This document shows positions 51,633 through 61,540 of a stretch of DNA of 64,000 nt, piece after piece (position 1 is the stretch's first letter; each line of letters opens with the position of its first letter). Position numbers and translations under genes: made by a program. Source of the DNA: Succinimonas amylolytica DSM 2873 (lineage in GTDB: Bacteria > Pseudomonadota > Gammaproteobacteria > Enterobacterales > Succinivibrionaceae). The stretch spans positions 50,134 through 114,133 of the forward strand of contig NZ_KB899637.1 of the NCBI RefSeq assembly GCF_000378405.1. The letters run 5' to 3'. The notes beneath the pieces were generated by a model. That model worked only from the letters and a program-made list of their open reading frames with translations. It did not search any database and was not told the DNA's origin.

Positions 51633-52094
51633 GTTATTTTTAAAAAAATGGTGAAAAAAGTTAAAAAATGGTTAATCCTTAACCAGATAATGGGCTTTTA
51701 GAGGCTGTTTTAGCTGTGGTGACCGCAATATGAGAGTTTTGGGAGTTTCTGATGCAAAAAGTATGGAAGCGGTGGGATAAATAGTGTCTGAGTGGTAAAG
51801 TGCAGCCGAAGACAATGAATCTGATAGTTATGAATGTGGCAATGAGAATATTCTGGGACAGTGCAAACGAAAGGGCAGAATGCCATTCCGGTCATAATTA
51901 ACGGGATCAGACAGTGTGCAGGTGTTCAGCGAGGTCATATAACACTGGACTGGCGGCAGCGGGGTATTATGGTTCCGGTCAGAGGGGCGCAGAGTAAACA
52001 GGATTCAAATTAAAAACATAGGGTTTAATACGAAGAACAAAGCAATGTGCTGAAAGAAAAGCCAAGATTTGAGAAAATATGAAAACTGGAGACT
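51633..52094. other. Gene-free stretch between two tRNA units
   Basis: No ORF with coding character and no further structure identified in about 460 bases. Confidence 0.5.
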
Positions 52095-52170
<76 letters not shown>

Positions 52171-52204
52171 ATTCGAAGAAAGGGTGTTTGTGAAAACAAG
52201 GCGT

Positions 52205-52232
52205 ATTATATTCTATTTTTATTCTCTGTCAA
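52205..52232 (-). promoter_or_regulatory. Consensus promoter of the solitary tRNA-Lys
   Basis: TTGACA-N16-TATAAT on the minus strand: both hexamers are perfect. The start would fall about 28 bases before the tRNA. Confidence 0.85.
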
Positions 52233-52647
52233 CACTTTTTTGAATTTTTTTATATCCAGTGTCCGGTATCCGGGCCGGATGTCCGGAGAAGTGAATTTCT
52301 GCGTGCCGGCACCCGCTGTTTAGAGCTCCCGAACAGAAATGCCTGTCATGCAGTTCTCTTGTCCGGATTTCATCCAGAGTCCCTTTGAACGAAAATTGCT
52401 GTTTCCCGTAGGGAGAGCAGAAGGCGCCGGGCGGTTCCGCGCTTTTAGGCTGTTCTCGGAGCAGCAGGGAATTTTCAGCCGGAATGCGATTCCGGAGAAC
52501 CTGCGGTTTTTGTTTGTATCTAAGATAATAGTGTGGTAAGTTCCCACTGTCTGAACCGGATAACGGAGGCTGGAGCTTTTTTTCCGGATTCTGCAATCCA
52601 GCGCTTTTCGGGTGTCTTTAATCTTTTTTGTTTCTGCGAGGCTGAAT
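52233..52647. other. Gene-free stretch before the duplicated-domain lipoprotein
   Basis: Two overlapping minus-strand ORFs of 125 and 75 codons exist but show no coding character. No promoter for the lipoprotein gene could be picked out with confidence. Confidence 0.45.
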
Positions 52648-53601
52648 ATGAAGTATTTACCGGGTTGGAGAATGATTATCAGTATGACGGCTCTGGCGGC
52701 GTGTCTTCAGGGCTGCGGAGAATACGGAGCGGTGGACTGCTCCAGTCAGAGTTCCTATGATCACAGTCTTGCGGATGTTCTTTCCCGGGTTGACGACCGG
52801 TATCCGGGGCAGTCTGCTGCCGTTAGGGAATTTCTTCATGACAAATCCGGAAGCGCCACTGTTGTAAAGGAAGTGTGCGATCTGGATGCCGAGCATCTGG
52901 CCGCTCTGGGCGAGAAATATGCCAGAAAGGGCACCATGGGACAGCTTATGGATACGGTCAGCTCCGGGATCGACGAGGCCGGAAAGGCGGTGGATAATTT
53001 TCTGAAAGGGGACAGTAACAGCACCGAAAATCCTGTGAAACCTGCCCAATCCTCCGGAGCTTCAGCCGGGAACCCCAGGAGCGAGTTTTCGAGAGACAGT
53101 GTTAAAACCTATACCGTCCCGAAAGTAGACTGCCGTTACGGAGATTTTTACCAGAAAAGCCTGGATGCCGTATTCCGGGATCTGGGGGCACGATCCCCCA
53201 GTGCCGCCATTGAGGTGAAGAAGCGTCTCAAGGCCAGGCATCAGGAATCCGGCCTCGGCAATGCCATGGATCAGGAGCTCTGTGACAAGAATACCCACGA
53301 CCTGACGGCATTTCTCGCTCCGGATCTCGTGAACGGCATTGACTGGAATTACAAAACCGATGCCGAGACTTCCCGGGATTCTTGGAGAAAGGCCGGCCAG
53401 GAGCTGAGTGCGGCGATGACAGAGGCCGGCAAGACCATTGACAATGCCCTTTCCGAGGCAGGGGATGCCCTGGAGTCCGGCTGGAATAATGTTCGCGATG
53501 GCGTGGACGGCTATTTCGAAGAGCGGCGGGCCGGCAAGGAGAAGGCCAAACAGGAACAGGTCCGGAAGGAGGAGGCCGCTAAGTCCGGTTCCGGTGAGTG
53601 A
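52648..53601 (+). CDS. Lipoprotein with an internal duplication, unknown function
   Basis: A 317-residue lipoprotein: lipobox CLQGC with the acylated Cys near residue 24. The ATG at 52648 has GAGG six bases upstream. The mature part contains two related modules: VDCSSQSSYDHSLADVLSRV...VCDLDAEHLAAL...DEAGKAVDNFL, and VDCRYGDFYQKSLDAVFRDL...LCDKNTHDLTAF...TEAGKTIDNAL. Each has a Cys pair that could form a disulfide. A Ser/Asn-rich linker separates them, and a charged Lys/Glu tail ends the protein. It lies 18 bases before ruvC, so the two may be cotranscribed. No family recognised. Confidence 0.7.
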   Translation: MKYLPGWRMIISMTALAACLQGCGEYGAVDCSSQSSYDHSLADVLSRVDDRYPGQSAAVREFLHDKSGSATVVKEVCDLDAEHLAALGEKYARKGTMGQLMDTVSSGIDEAGKAVDNFLKGDSNSTENPVKPAQSSGASAGNPRSEFSRDSVKTYTVPKVDCRYGDFYQKSLDAVFRDLGARSPSAAIEVKKRLKARHQESGLGNAMDQELCDKNTHDLTAFLAPDLVNGIDWNYKTDAETSRDSWRKAGQELSAAMTEAGKTIDNALSEAGDALESGWNNVRDGVDGYFEERRAGKEKAKQEQVRKEEAAKSGSGE

Positions 53602-53619
53602 TTTTCTGGAAATTATGAA

Positions 53620-54153
53620 ATGGCAATAATCATGGGAATTGATCCCGGCTCGCGGGTAACGGGCTTCGGGGTTATTGAATCCGCCGGCGGGGAGCTTACC
53701 TACCTGGATTCCGGCTGCATCAGAATGGATGACAAGCCGCTGTCCCTGAGACTGGGACAGATTTATCAGGGAATCTGCGAGGTTATCGCCGAGTGGCATC
53801 CGGACTATGTGGCAGTGGAGGAGGTCTTTATGTCCAATAACGCTGCCAGCGCCCTCAAGCTGGGACAGGCCCGGGGAGCTGCCGTGGTGGCCGCAGTAAA
53901 CAGCGGCATTCCCGTTTATGAGTATACCGCCCGGCAGATAAAAAAATCGGTGGTAGGCTATGGCAATGCGGAGAAATTTCAGGTGCAGGAGATGGTGGTG
54001 AGAACTCTCCGTCTCAGCGGCTGTCCGCAGTCTGACGCCGCCGATGCTCTGGCCGGGGCCATCTGTCATGCCAGTACGGTGGGCACTCTTATTGGTCTTT
54101 CCATAGGAGGCTATTCCAATACCAAGGGAAATGCCCGGGGGAGAATTTACTGA
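53620..54153 (+). CDS. ruvC: RuvC, Holliday junction resolvase
   Basis: Cuts Holliday junctions resolved with RuvAB. 177 residues (E. coli 173). Catalytic acids: Asp8 in [12 protein letters not shown], Glu67 in VAVEEVF, Asp139 and Asp142 in [13 protein letters not shown]. ruvA and ruvB are not next to it, unlike in many gammaproteobacteria. It follows a lipoprotein gene by 18 bases. Confidence 0.95.
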   Translation: MAIIMGIDPGSRVTGFGVIESAGGELTYLDSGCIRMDDKPLSLRLGQIYQGICEVIAEWHPDYVAVEEVFMSNNAASALKLGQARGAAVVAAVNSGIPVYEYTARQIKKSVVGYGNAEKFQVQEMVVRTLRLSGCPQSDAADALAGAICHASTVGTLIGLSIGGYSNTKGNARGRIY

Positions 54154-54157
54154 TACC

Positions 54158-54186
54158 TTGCCAATCCTGTTTTTTTCTGATAGAAT
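54158..54186 (+). promoter_or_regulatory. Promoter of rpsO
   Basis: TTGCCA (54158-54163), 17-base spacer, TAGAAT (54181-54186): five of six matches in each hexamer. It leaves a leader of about 70 bases, which in E. coli is the region where S15 represses its own translation. Confidence 0.8.
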
Positions 54187-54264
54187 TCGCACACTTTTAT
54201 TACCCCGGCTGAGTTAGTGATCGGCCGCGGGTGTATCTCAACTTAACATTTACAGAGGTTTACA

Positions 54265-54534
54265 ATGTCACTAAGCACCGAAGCAAAGGCTCAGATCGTA
54301 GCCGAATATGCCCGTTCCAAGGGTGATACCGGTTCTCCTGAAGTTCAGGTAGCTCTTCTTACTGCTCAGATCAATCATCTGCAGGGTCATTTCGCAGTTC
54401 ACAAGAAGGACCATCACAGCCGTCGCGGCATGCTCCGCATGGTTGCCGAGCGTCGCAACCTTCTTGCCTATCTGAAGCGCAAGGACGAAAACCGCCATGC
54501 CGAGCTTTGCAAGAAGCTTGGTCTCCGCGGCTAG
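54265..54534 (+). CDS. rpsO: Ribosomal protein S15
   Basis: Small-subunit protein that binds 16S rRNA early in assembly; 89 residues, the normal length. Typical sequence: [50 protein letters not shown]. Followed by a terminator-like hairpin and pnp, the conserved rpsO-pnp order. Confidence 0.98.
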   Translation: MSLSTEAKAQIVAEYARSKGDTGSPEVQVALLTAQINHLQGHFAVHKKDHHSRRGMLRMVAERRNLLAYLKRKDENRHAELCKKLGLRG

Positions 54535-54560
54535 TAGATTTTTTTTAAGATCCGCACAAA

Positions 54561-54585
54561 GGGAGCTATTTTGCTCCCTTTTTTT
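54561..54585 (+). terminator. rpsO-pnp intergenic terminator
   Basis: GGGAGC-TATTTT-GCTCCC followed by seven T residues. In E. coli a leaky terminator at the same place lets part of the transcripts run into pnp; the same is likely here. Confidence 0.88.
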
Positions 54586-54664
54586 GTTGCTGAAGAGAAA
54601 GGTTAAAACTATACTATTGCCGACGTAAAAAAACGTGATTTTGCAAACATTTAAGGTAATCAGA

Positions 54665-57076
54665 GTGAACCCTATAGTTAAACAGTTTAAGTACGGTCGC
54701 CATACCATTACCCTGGAAACCGGGGCAATGGGCCGTCAGGCAGATGCTGCTGTTATGGCAAGTATGGATGATACTTCGGTATTTGTAACGGTTGTGGGCA
54801 AGAAGGATAAGGATCCCCTCAAGGAGGATCAGGATTTTTTCCCGCTTACCGTTGACTATCAGGAACGCTCCTATGCCGCCGGCCGTATTCCTGGCGGATA
54901 TTTCAAGCGCGAAGGTCGTCCGTCAGAGGGAGAAACTCTCATTGCCCGTCTTATCGACAGACCCATTCGTCCGCTCTTTCCGGACGGCTTTACCAATGAG
55001 GTTCAGGTAATTGTTACCGTGGTATCCGCCAATCCGGAAATTCCTACCGACATCATTTCCCTTATCGGTACCGGCGCTGCTCTGCAGATTTCCGGAATTC
55101 CGTTCCGGGGACCGGTTGGGGCTGCCCGGGTGGGCTATATCAACGGAGAATATGTTCTTAACCCGCTGAAGTCCGAGATGCCCGAAAGCAAGCTTGATCT
55201 TGTGGTGGCAGGCACTAAGCCGGCCGTGTTGATGGTGGAATCTGAAGCTGCTATTCTTCCTGAGGATACTATGCTCGGTGCCGTAATGTACGGACATGAG
55301 CAGATGCAGGTGGCTATTGATGCCATTCTGGAATTTGCTGCTGCTGTGAACAAGCAGCCCTGGGACTGGCAGCCTCCTGAAGTGGACGAAGGTCTTAAGA
55401 ACAGAATCGGCGAACTGGCAGGTGCTTCTCTTGGAGATGCCTACCGTATTACTGACAAGCTGGAACGTCAGAACAAGATTGCCGAGATTCGGGATGCAGT
55501 AATCGCCACTCTGGAAAGCGAAGCCCAGGGCAGAGGCGAAGAGCTTAACAAATCCCGTGCCGGTCAGTATTTCCATTCTCTGGAAAAGAGCATTGTGCGC
55601 GAGAGGGTTCTTAACGGGGAGCCCAGAATCGACGGCCGTAACACCAAGATGGTTCGTCCTCTCACTGTAGGCACCGGACTTTTGCCGCGCGTTCACGGTT
55701 CAGCTCTCTTCACCCGTGGCGAAACCCAGGCTATGGTTACCTGTACCCTTGCCAGCGAAAGAGACGCTCAGATTATTGACGAGCTCTGCGGCGAGAGAAC
55801 CGACAGATTCCTGCTTCATTACAACTTCCCTCCTTACTGTGTGGGCGAAATCGGACGTATCGGATCTCCGAAGCGCCGTGAAATCGGCCACGGCCGTCTG
55901 GCAAAGCGCGGTCTGGCTGCTATTCTTCCGGATCCGGAGACCTTCCCGTACACTATCCGCGTGGTTTCGGAAATTACCGAATCCAATGGCTCCAGCTCCA
56001 TGGCTTCCACCTGCGGCGGTTCACTGGCGCTCTTTGATGCCGGTGTTCCCTGTAAGGCTGCAGTTGCCGGCATTGCCATGGGTCTGGTGAAGGAAGGGGA
56101 CAGATTCCAGGTGCTCACCGATATTCTCGGTGATGAGGATCATCTGGGTGATATGGACTTCAAGGTTGCCGGAACCTCCGAGGGTGTTACCGCTCTCCAG
56201 ATGGATATCAAGATTGAAGGCATTACCCGTGAAATCATGCAGATTGCTCTCAAGCAGGCCCACGAAGCCAGAATGCATGTGCTTTCTGTAATGAATCAGG
56301 CTCTGCCGGCTCCGAGATCGGAGATTTCCCAGTATGCTCCGCGGATTACCACTATCACCATTTCTCCGGACAAGATCAAGGATGTTATCGGCAAGGGCGG
56401 TTCTGTAATCCGGGCTCTCACCGAGGAAACCGGCACCGATATCAACATTTCTGATGACGGTGTGGTAAAGATTGCCGCCGCTGACGGCATCCGGGCCAAG
56501 GAAGCAGTGCGCCGCATTAAGGAAATCACTGCCGAGGTGGAAATCGGAGCTGTATATCACGGTACTGTTACCAAGGTTGCCGAGTTTGGCGCTTTTGTGA
56601 ACATTCTGCCCAACAAGGACGGCCTGGTGCATATTTCTCAGATTGCCTGGGAAAGAATTGAGGATATCAACAACTATATCCAGGTTGGCCAGCAGGTTGA
56701 TGTCAAGGTTCTTGCTCTGGACAGACAGGGCCGCATCAAGCTTTCCATTAAGGAACTTATTCCGCAGCCTGAAGCACCTCAGGAAGCAGAGGCCGCTCAG
56801 CCGGTTCCCAGCGAGGAAGAGATCAATAGCATGATCAATGAGGATGATGTTCCGGAAACCGAAACCCCGGTTGCTCCGGAAGCTTCTGCCGGGAACGTCC
56901 CCGAAGAAGCTCCGGTAGTTTCCTCTGAAGAAGAGGCCGTCCCGGAAGCTGTACCTGAAGCTAATGAGGAAAATCCGATTCCGCAGCCTGAAGATGACGG
57001 CGAACCGGTGTTCCAGCCGGCCAGTGAGGAGGCTCAGCCTGAAGGTCAGGATCGGCCTGAGAAGCAGGAGAACTGA
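54665..57076 (+). CDS. pnp: PNPase with a long acidic C-terminal tail
   Basis: Polynucleotide phosphorylase, the phosphorolytic 3'-5' exoribonuclease of mRNA and sRNA turnover. 803 residues against 711 in E. coli. Two RNase PH domains ([19 protein letters not shown] near the start; [20 protein letters not shown] in the second), a KH domain ([18 protein letters not shown]) and an S1 domain ending at KLSIKEL are complete. A further tail of about 110 residues is rich in Glu, Pro and Ala. GTG at 54665 with AAGGT seven bases upstream matches the family start; the open frame begins at 54635. In E. coli the RNase E link is on the RNase E side, so the tail is not the usual degradosome site. Confidence 0.96.
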   Translation: MNPIVKQFKYGRHTITLETGAMGRQADAAVMASMDDTSVFVTVVGKKDKDPLKEDQDFFPLTVDYQERSYAAGRIPGGYFKREGRPSEGETLIARLIDRPIRPLFPDGFTNEVQVIVTVVSANPEIPTDIISLIGTGAALQISGIPFRGPVGAARVGYINGEYVLNPLKSEMPESKLDLVVAGTKPAVLMVESEAAILPEDTMLGAVMYGHEQMQVAIDAILEFAAAVNKQPWDWQPPEVDEGLKNRIGELAGASLGDAYRITDKLERQNKIAEIRDAVIATLESEAQGRGEELNKSRAGQYFHSLEKSIVRERVLNGEPRIDGRNTKMVRPLTVGTGLLPRVHGSALFTRGETQAMVTCTLASERDAQIIDELCGERTDRFLLHYNFPPYCVGEIGRIGSPKRREIGHGRLAKRGLAAILPDPETFPYTIRVVSEITESNGSSSMASTCGGSLALFDAGVPCKAAVAGIAMGLVKEGDRFQVLTDILGDEDHLGDMDFKVAGTSEGVTALQMDIKIEGITREIMQIALKQAHEARMHVLSVMNQALPAPRSEISQYAPRITTITISPDKIKDVIGKGGSVIRALTEETGTDINISDDGVVKIAAADGIRAKEAVRRIKEITAEVEIGAVYHGTVTKVAEFGAFVNILPNKDGLVHISQIAWERIEDINNYIQVGQQVDVKVLALDRQGRIKLSIKELIPQPEAPQEAEAAQPVPSEEEINSMINEDDVPETETPVAPEASAGNVPEEAPVVSSEEEAVPEAVPEANEENPIPQPEDDGEPVFQPASEEAQPEGQDRPEKQEN

Positions 57077-57110
57077 GTTCCGGCTCTCTGATTAGCCAAA
57101 TATAAAACGA

Positions 57111-57142
57111 GCCCGTTCCGGAAAATCCGGAGCGGGCTTTTT
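57111..57142 (+). terminator. Terminator of pnp
   Basis: GCCCGTTCCGGA (57111-57122) pairs with TCCGGAGCGGGC (57126-57137) with one G-U pair, followed by five T residues. Confidence 0.92.
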
Positions 57143-57451
57143 CGTGGGAGCGTTCCGTAATTTCGGTACAGAGGCTCAGGTTTTTCAAAACAGGCACGTC
57201 GAGACGGTGGTTTTACTGTCAAGGGAACAGAACGGCTGAAAAGACCGTACAATCAAGGGTTTAACGAGTTTTGTGGTTTTGAACGGGAGAGGGAAAAAAG
57301 GCATTTCGGGCTGTATCTGAAAACACACTTTAGCCGGGAGATACAGAGGTTGTGGCTACGGTTTTATTAGGATAATTAAAAAACGAGTAGCATAGTTTGT
57401 TTTATTCCCTTAGCTCTTACCTTATTCCCTTTTTTCTAGTTATAATTTAAG
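57143..57451. other. Gene-free junction into the AT-rich island
   Basis: No gene seen. Composition shifts here from the CCGG-rich core style to AT-rich DNA, at about 57,340. The last six bases, TTTAAG (57446-57451), are the left target duplication of the insertion sequence. Confidence 0.5.
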
Positions 57452-57639
57452 TAGAAATTTCCCAATTAGTAATACTATATAAGATGTGCAAATATTGAGC
57501 ACATCTTGTCTCAATATCTCATTATTTACTCAATATACAATCAACAACATAACTACCTCAGTTTTCAGGTAGACATAAATCCCGTTTTCTCTCTAAAAAA
57601 ATTAAAAAATATCGACAAAATTGTGAAATTTTTCTTGAG

Positions 57640-57672
57640 TATAGTCTAATTATAGCTTATAATTAGACTATA
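57640..57672 (+). promoter_or_regulatory. Perfect 15-bp inverted repeat at the transposase start
   Basis: TATAGTCTAATTATA-GCT-TATAATTAGACTATA ends 17 bases before the transposase ATG. As RNA it folds into a stable stem next to the ribosome site; as DNA it could bind a repressor. Many insertion sequences use such a structure to silence transposase made from outside transcripts. Confidence 0.6.
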
Positions 57673-57689
57673 TGTTTGCGGAGTTTGAT

Positions 57690-59204
57690 ATGCCAATACC
57701 TAGAGATATTCTTGATGTAGAAAGACCTAAAAATACTGTTGTTATTGTTTACGGAGTAAATAAAGATAAGTACGCTGTCAGACAAAGAGTCGGCTGCAAG
57801 CGTGTTAACGGAAAGAATATACCGCTCAATGGACCGACTATCGGGCATATTATTAATGGTAAATATGTGCCTAAAAATCAAAATCCAAATATCAATTTAT
57901 CAAAGAAAAAAGATAATCCGGAATTTAATTTGGACTTAAAGGACTGGGCAAATATTATGCTGTCCAACGAGCTGTTTTCAGGAATATTGGAGGAACTAAA
58001 AGAATTATATAGCGAAGATGATGCTCACAGAATATTTGCTATATCTATACTGAGAGTCTGTTATCCGGGAATAAAAGATTATGAGCTAAAGGAATATTAT
58101 GATAACAGCTTCCTTTCTGAACTGTACCCTAATATATCTCTTTCAAAGAATATTGTTTCCGAGTTTTTTAAAAATCTTGGTAAATTCTGCAACACTATTA
58201 AAAAATTCATGCAAAAAAGAGCCGGGGAAGTTGGATTAGAGCATCACTTACTAATCGATGGAACATTGAAATCCAATGAATCAAAAATTAATTCATTATC
58301 AGAATATTCACGTAAAGCCAAAATTAAAGGAGCAAGAGATATTTCTGTACTGTATGCATTTGATTTTGACAGAATGGAACCGGTATGTTCAAAATGTTAC
58401 CCGGGAAATATGCTCGATGTTACGAGTTATAAGGACTTCATTGTTGAAAACGGTATAAAAAAAGGAATAATAGTTGCCGATAAGGGATTTCCATCTTCGG
58501 CTGTTCAGGAGCAGTTTGATGAGAATAAGGATTTACATTATCTAAATCCTGTTAAGCGAAATTCAAAATTTATTAAAACTCACAACCTTCTGGACTTTAA
58601 TCAGATTATTTCTGGTTTTGAGGGTATTACTTATCGTAAAGAAAAATGTTCCGGAATAAATAAATGGCTCTATTCGTTTAGAGATTCTTATGAAGCCGCA
58701 CTTGAAGAAAAATCATGGATTGAACGGGCTCGAAAAAATGACTCAATGAATGAGGAAGAATTTAAAAAGTGCAAAGATAAGTTTGGCACTATTATCCTTG
58801 AATGCGACCTGGATATTCCTCCTGAGCTGGTTTACAAAATCTATAAAGAAAGGTGGCAAATCGAAATTGTAATGAGATTCTATAAAAATGCGTGTCTGTT
58901 TGATGAAACCAGAGTGCATGATGATTACTCAATCATAGGAAGTGAATTCTGCAATTTCCTGTCAACTGTTCTATCATTTAAATTGATTAACAAATTTGAT
59001 AAGGCTGAATTACTGAACACTTTTACCTATAAAAAAATCATGTCAATTTTAAAAAGAGCTAAGCAAGCCAGAATTAACTCGGGTGATTGGCAACTTATAA
59101 ATATGAATCCGTCTCAGGTTAAGGTACTTCAAAAGTTGTCTCTTTTACCACAAGATGAAGTACCAACTAAAAGATCTCCTGGCAGACCAAAAAAGAATGT
59201 ATAG
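57690..59204 (+). CDS. DDE transposase, IS1634-like
   Basis: A 504-residue transposase that cuts and joins the ends of its own element. The ATG at 57690 (MPIPRDILDVERPKNTVV) has GCGGAG six bases upstream and matches the family start; an ATG at 57672 is less well placed. Probable catalytic acids: Asp in HHLLIDGTL (about residue 192), Asp in IIVADKGF (about 265) and Glu in YKERWQIEIVMRFYK (about 400). The C-terminus (KRSPGRPKKNV) is an AT-hook-like tail. The AT-rich codon use is unlike the core genes. Confidence 0.88.
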   Translation: MPIPRDILDVERPKNTVVIVYGVNKDKYAVRQRVGCKRVNGKNIPLNGPTIGHIINGKYVPKNQNPNINLSKKKDNPEFNLDLKDWANIMLSNELFSGILEELKELYSEDDAHRIFAISILRVCYPGIKDYELKEYYDNSFLSELYPNISLSKNIVSEFFKNLGKFCNTIKKFMQKRAGEVGLEHHLLIDGTLKSNESKINSLSEYSRKAKIKGARDISVLYAFDFDRMEPVCSKCYPGNMLDVTSYKDFIVENGIKKGIIVADKGFPSSAVQEQFDENKDLHYLNPVKRNSKFIKTHNLLDFNQIISGFEGITYRKEKCSGINKWLYSFRDSYEAALEEKSWIERARKNDSMNEEEFKKCKDKFGTIILECDLDIPPELVYKIYKERWQIEIVMRFYKNACLFDETRVHDDYSIIGSEFCNFLSTVLSFKLINKFDKAELLNTFTYKKIMSILKRAKQARINSGDWQLINMNPSQVKVLQKLSLLPQDEVPTKRSPGRPKKNV

Positions 59205-59276
59205 TATTACGATTTGGGAAAGTTCTATTTAAGGGAAAAATATAGAGGCAGGGGAATGTGACAATTTAATTATTCA

Positions 59277-60311
59277 ATGATTAAAGACCAAAAGTGGGAT
59301 TCTGAGCTTCTTGGATTAATTGCGGCTATATATCGTGAAGCCGGAAAGCAGGAAATGTATCTGAAACAACGCCCTCAAGAGCTGGAAAAACTGGTAGAAA
59401 TAGTAAAAATTCAGAGTACAGAAGCGTCAAATGCCATAGAAGGAATAGTAACCACCAGTATCCGCATAAGACAGCTTGTCGAAGAAAAAACGACTCCTAA
59501 AAATCGCGCTGAACAGGAAATAGCTGGATACAGAGATGTTTTGGGAATTATCCATGAGAGTTTTGATGCAATCCCCATTACCAGAAACTACATTCTGCAA
59601 CTGCATAAAATCCTGTACAGCCACATGAATAACCCTGTAGCAGGCAGAACAAAAACGGTACAGAATTATATCAGTGCAACATATCCTGACGGACACGCCG
59701 AAACACTCTTTACTCCTCCTGCTCCTCCTGCTCCTTATGAAACACCTGAGGCTCTGGATCGTATCTGTGAAGAGTAGAATCGCGTCATCGGAAATATGGA
59801 ACTGGAGCCGTTAATTGCCATACCAATTTTTATTCATGACTTCCTGTGCATTCATCCTTTTAATGACGGCAATGGCAGAATGAGCAGACTTCTGACAACG
59901 CTTCTTCTTTACCGTAGCGGATTTTATGTAGGAAAATATATTTCTTTAGAGGCTAAAATAGCCAAAAATAAGGATCTTTATTATGATGCTCTTGCTGCAT
60001 CGCAGGATGGCTGGCATGAAGGACAGGACGATCCTATTCCGTTTGTGAAATACCTTCTTGGTACTATTCTTTCAGCTTATAGAGATTTTGCTGACAGATT
60101 TGCGATTGTTGAAAACAGACGCTCTGCTTTAGACATGGTGAGAATGGCAACACAGAATAAAATAGGCAGATTTAAAAAACAGGATATCAGAGAACAATGT
60201 CCTTCATTAAGTATAAGCTCAATTGAAGGTGCTCTCAGAAATATGGTTGCATCAGGTGAATTAAAGCGCGAAGGAGCCGGAAAAAATACCTGTTATTTCC
60301 GACTTAAATAG
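59277..60311 (+). pseudogene. Fic family gene interrupted by an in-frame amber stop
   Basis: Would encode a 344-residue Fic/DOC AMP-transferase. The active loop is intact, HPFNDGNGRMSR, and a class II inhibitory helix motif SNAIEG lies near residue 53. A TAG at 59775-59777 (after ...ALDRICEE) splits it exactly before the catalytic half; the frame continues without a shift to a winged-helix-like end (FKKQDIREQCPSLSISSIEG). The downstream part has its own ATG at 59796, but that would lack the Fic N-terminal lobe. So it is a pseudogene unless amber is read through. Confidence 0.78.
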
Positions 60312-60387
60312 TCATAACTGTTTCAGAGAAATCTGCTACATAAGGAAACCATCAGTTTCTTAACCAATAAAACGTTTTATAGGCAAG

Positions 60388-60422
60388 AAAAAGCGAACAT
60401 TCACGGGTAAAAAGCGAACATT
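60388..60422. repeat. 14-bp direct repeat before the second fic gene
   Basis: AAAAAGCGAACATT occurs at 60388-60401 and 60409-60422, a period of 21 bases (two helical turns). It lies 52-86 bases before the second fic start and may be an operator. Confidence 0.5.
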
Positions 60423-60473
60423 GGAGATTCGTTTACGGCTAAAACAGTTTTACACCAATAAAAGGATAAGATA

Positions 60474-61463
60474 GTGAGTAAGTACCAGCCTCCGTTTCAC
60501 ATGACGGACAAAATTACAAATTTAGTAGCCGCTATCAGTGAGCAGTTAGGACAGATCAAAATTTTGTCCAAGGGAAACCTCACTCCTCATCTAAGAAAAG
60601 AGAACCGTATAAGAACAATTCATTCCTCATTAGCTATCGAGCATAATTCTCTCTCTTTAGAGCAGGTTACTGCTATTATTGGGGGCAAGAGAATTCTTGG
60701 CAATCCGGTAGAAATCAAAGAAGTTAAAAATGCCTACACCACGTATGAGATGATGCTGACTTTAGATCCTTATTCTGTTGATGATCTGTTAACGGCGCAT
60801 GAAGCCATGATGAAAGAGCTTATTTCTGAAAATGGCAGATTCAGAAGTGGCGGAGTCGGAGTTTTTAACGGAAAAGCTCTGGTTCATATGGCTCCTCCGG
60901 CAAATATGGTTCCCGGTCAGATTCAGGATTTATTTATCTGGTATAAGACATCAGAAATTCATCCGCTTATAAGAAGTGCAATTTTCCATTATGAGTTTGA
61001 GTTTATTCATCCGTTTGCCGATGGAAACGGGCGCCTGGGGAGAATGTGGCACAGCCTGCTGCTTGGGCGCTGGAATGAGATATTCTACTGGTTACCTGTT
61101 GAAGACCTTATAAGATCACGACAGGAAGAATATTATAATGTTCTTGGCAAATCAGACAGAGATGCTGATAGCAGTGCTTTTGTAGAATTTTTATTGCAGG
61201 TCATTCTGGACACTTTGCAGAATACTGCTGTTGTCGGAAACGATGACGTGGAGGAGCAGACAGATCCTTTGGTTGATAAACTGCGAGATGCTATAGGAAA
61301 AGAAGCTCTTTCTGCCACTGAAATTATGAAGCGTCTAGGATTATCTCACAGACCTACCTTCAGGCAGAACTATCTAAATCCTGCACTCAGTCGTGGCGTT
61401 ATAGAAATGACAATTCCGGATAAGCCCAATAGCAGGAATCAGAAATACAGGTTGAAAAAATAA
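60474..61463 (+). CDS. Fic family AMP-transferase
   Basis: A 329-residue Fic protein that would transfer AMP (or another nucleotide) to a hydroxyl of a target protein or of itself. Active loop HPFADGNGRLGR with the catalytic His179; inhibitory-type helix SLAIEHNSLSLEQV near residue 56; helix-turn-helix C-terminus (LSATEIMKRLGLSHRPTFRQ). The GTG start has AGGATAAG upstream. Intact, unlike the fic gene before it. Such chromosomal Fic proteins with a winged-helix end are usually self-limited regulators; the target is unknown. The gene is AT-rich and lies in the acquired region. Confidence 0.85.
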   Translation: MSKYQPPFHMTDKITNLVAAISEQLGQIKILSKGNLTPHLRKENRIRTIHSSLAIEHNSLSLEQVTAIIGGKRILGNPVEIKEVKNAYTTYEMMLTLDPYSVDDLLTAHEAMMKELISENGRFRSGGVGVFNGKALVHMAPPANMVPGQIQDLFIWYKTSEIHPLIRSAIFHYEFEFIHPFADGNGRLGRMWHSLLLGRWNEIFYWLPVEDLIRSRQEEYYNVLGKSDRDADSSAFVEFLLQVILDTLQNTAVVGNDDVEEQTDPLVDKLRDAIGKEALSATEIMKRLGLSHRPTFRQNYLNPALSRGVIEMTIPDKPNSRNQKYRLKK

Positions 61464-61477
61464 CTTGAACGGTAGAG

Positions 61478-61513
61478 ACCGACCAAGTCACCGACCAAGA
61501 TACCGATCAAGTT
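61478..61513. repeat. Three 12-bp tandem repeats, remnant of a TDQV linker
   Basis: ACCGACCAAGTC, ACCGACCAAGAT, ACCGATCAAGTT in a row. In one frame they read TDQVTDQDTDQV, the linker found in many Fic and related regulators before a C-terminal helix-turn-helix. The frame has stops on both sides, so it is decayed coding sequence. Confidence 0.55.
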
Positions 61514-61540
61514 ATATCGAATGGTAGCTGAATAGTTGAT

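Larger units (their letters stand above)
57452..59227 (+). mobile_element. IS1634-like insertion sequence, 1776 bp
   Basis: Complete element with 26-bp imperfect terminal inverted repeats, TAGAAATTTCCCAATTAGTA... at 57452-57477 and its partner ending at 59227 (21 or more of 26 positions match), and a 6-bp target duplication TTTAAG at 57446-57451 and 59228-59233. One transposase gene fills it; its stop codon is the first codon of the right inverted repeat. The 6-bp duplication and transposase layout fit the IS1634 group of the IS4 superfamily. The undamaged gene and exact duplication suggest a recent insertion. Confidence 0.88.

Noticed and set aside
52219..52596. 125-codon minus-strand ORF beside the solitary tRNA-Lys
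   Set aside because: It overlaps the perfect tRNA promoter and has no coding character.
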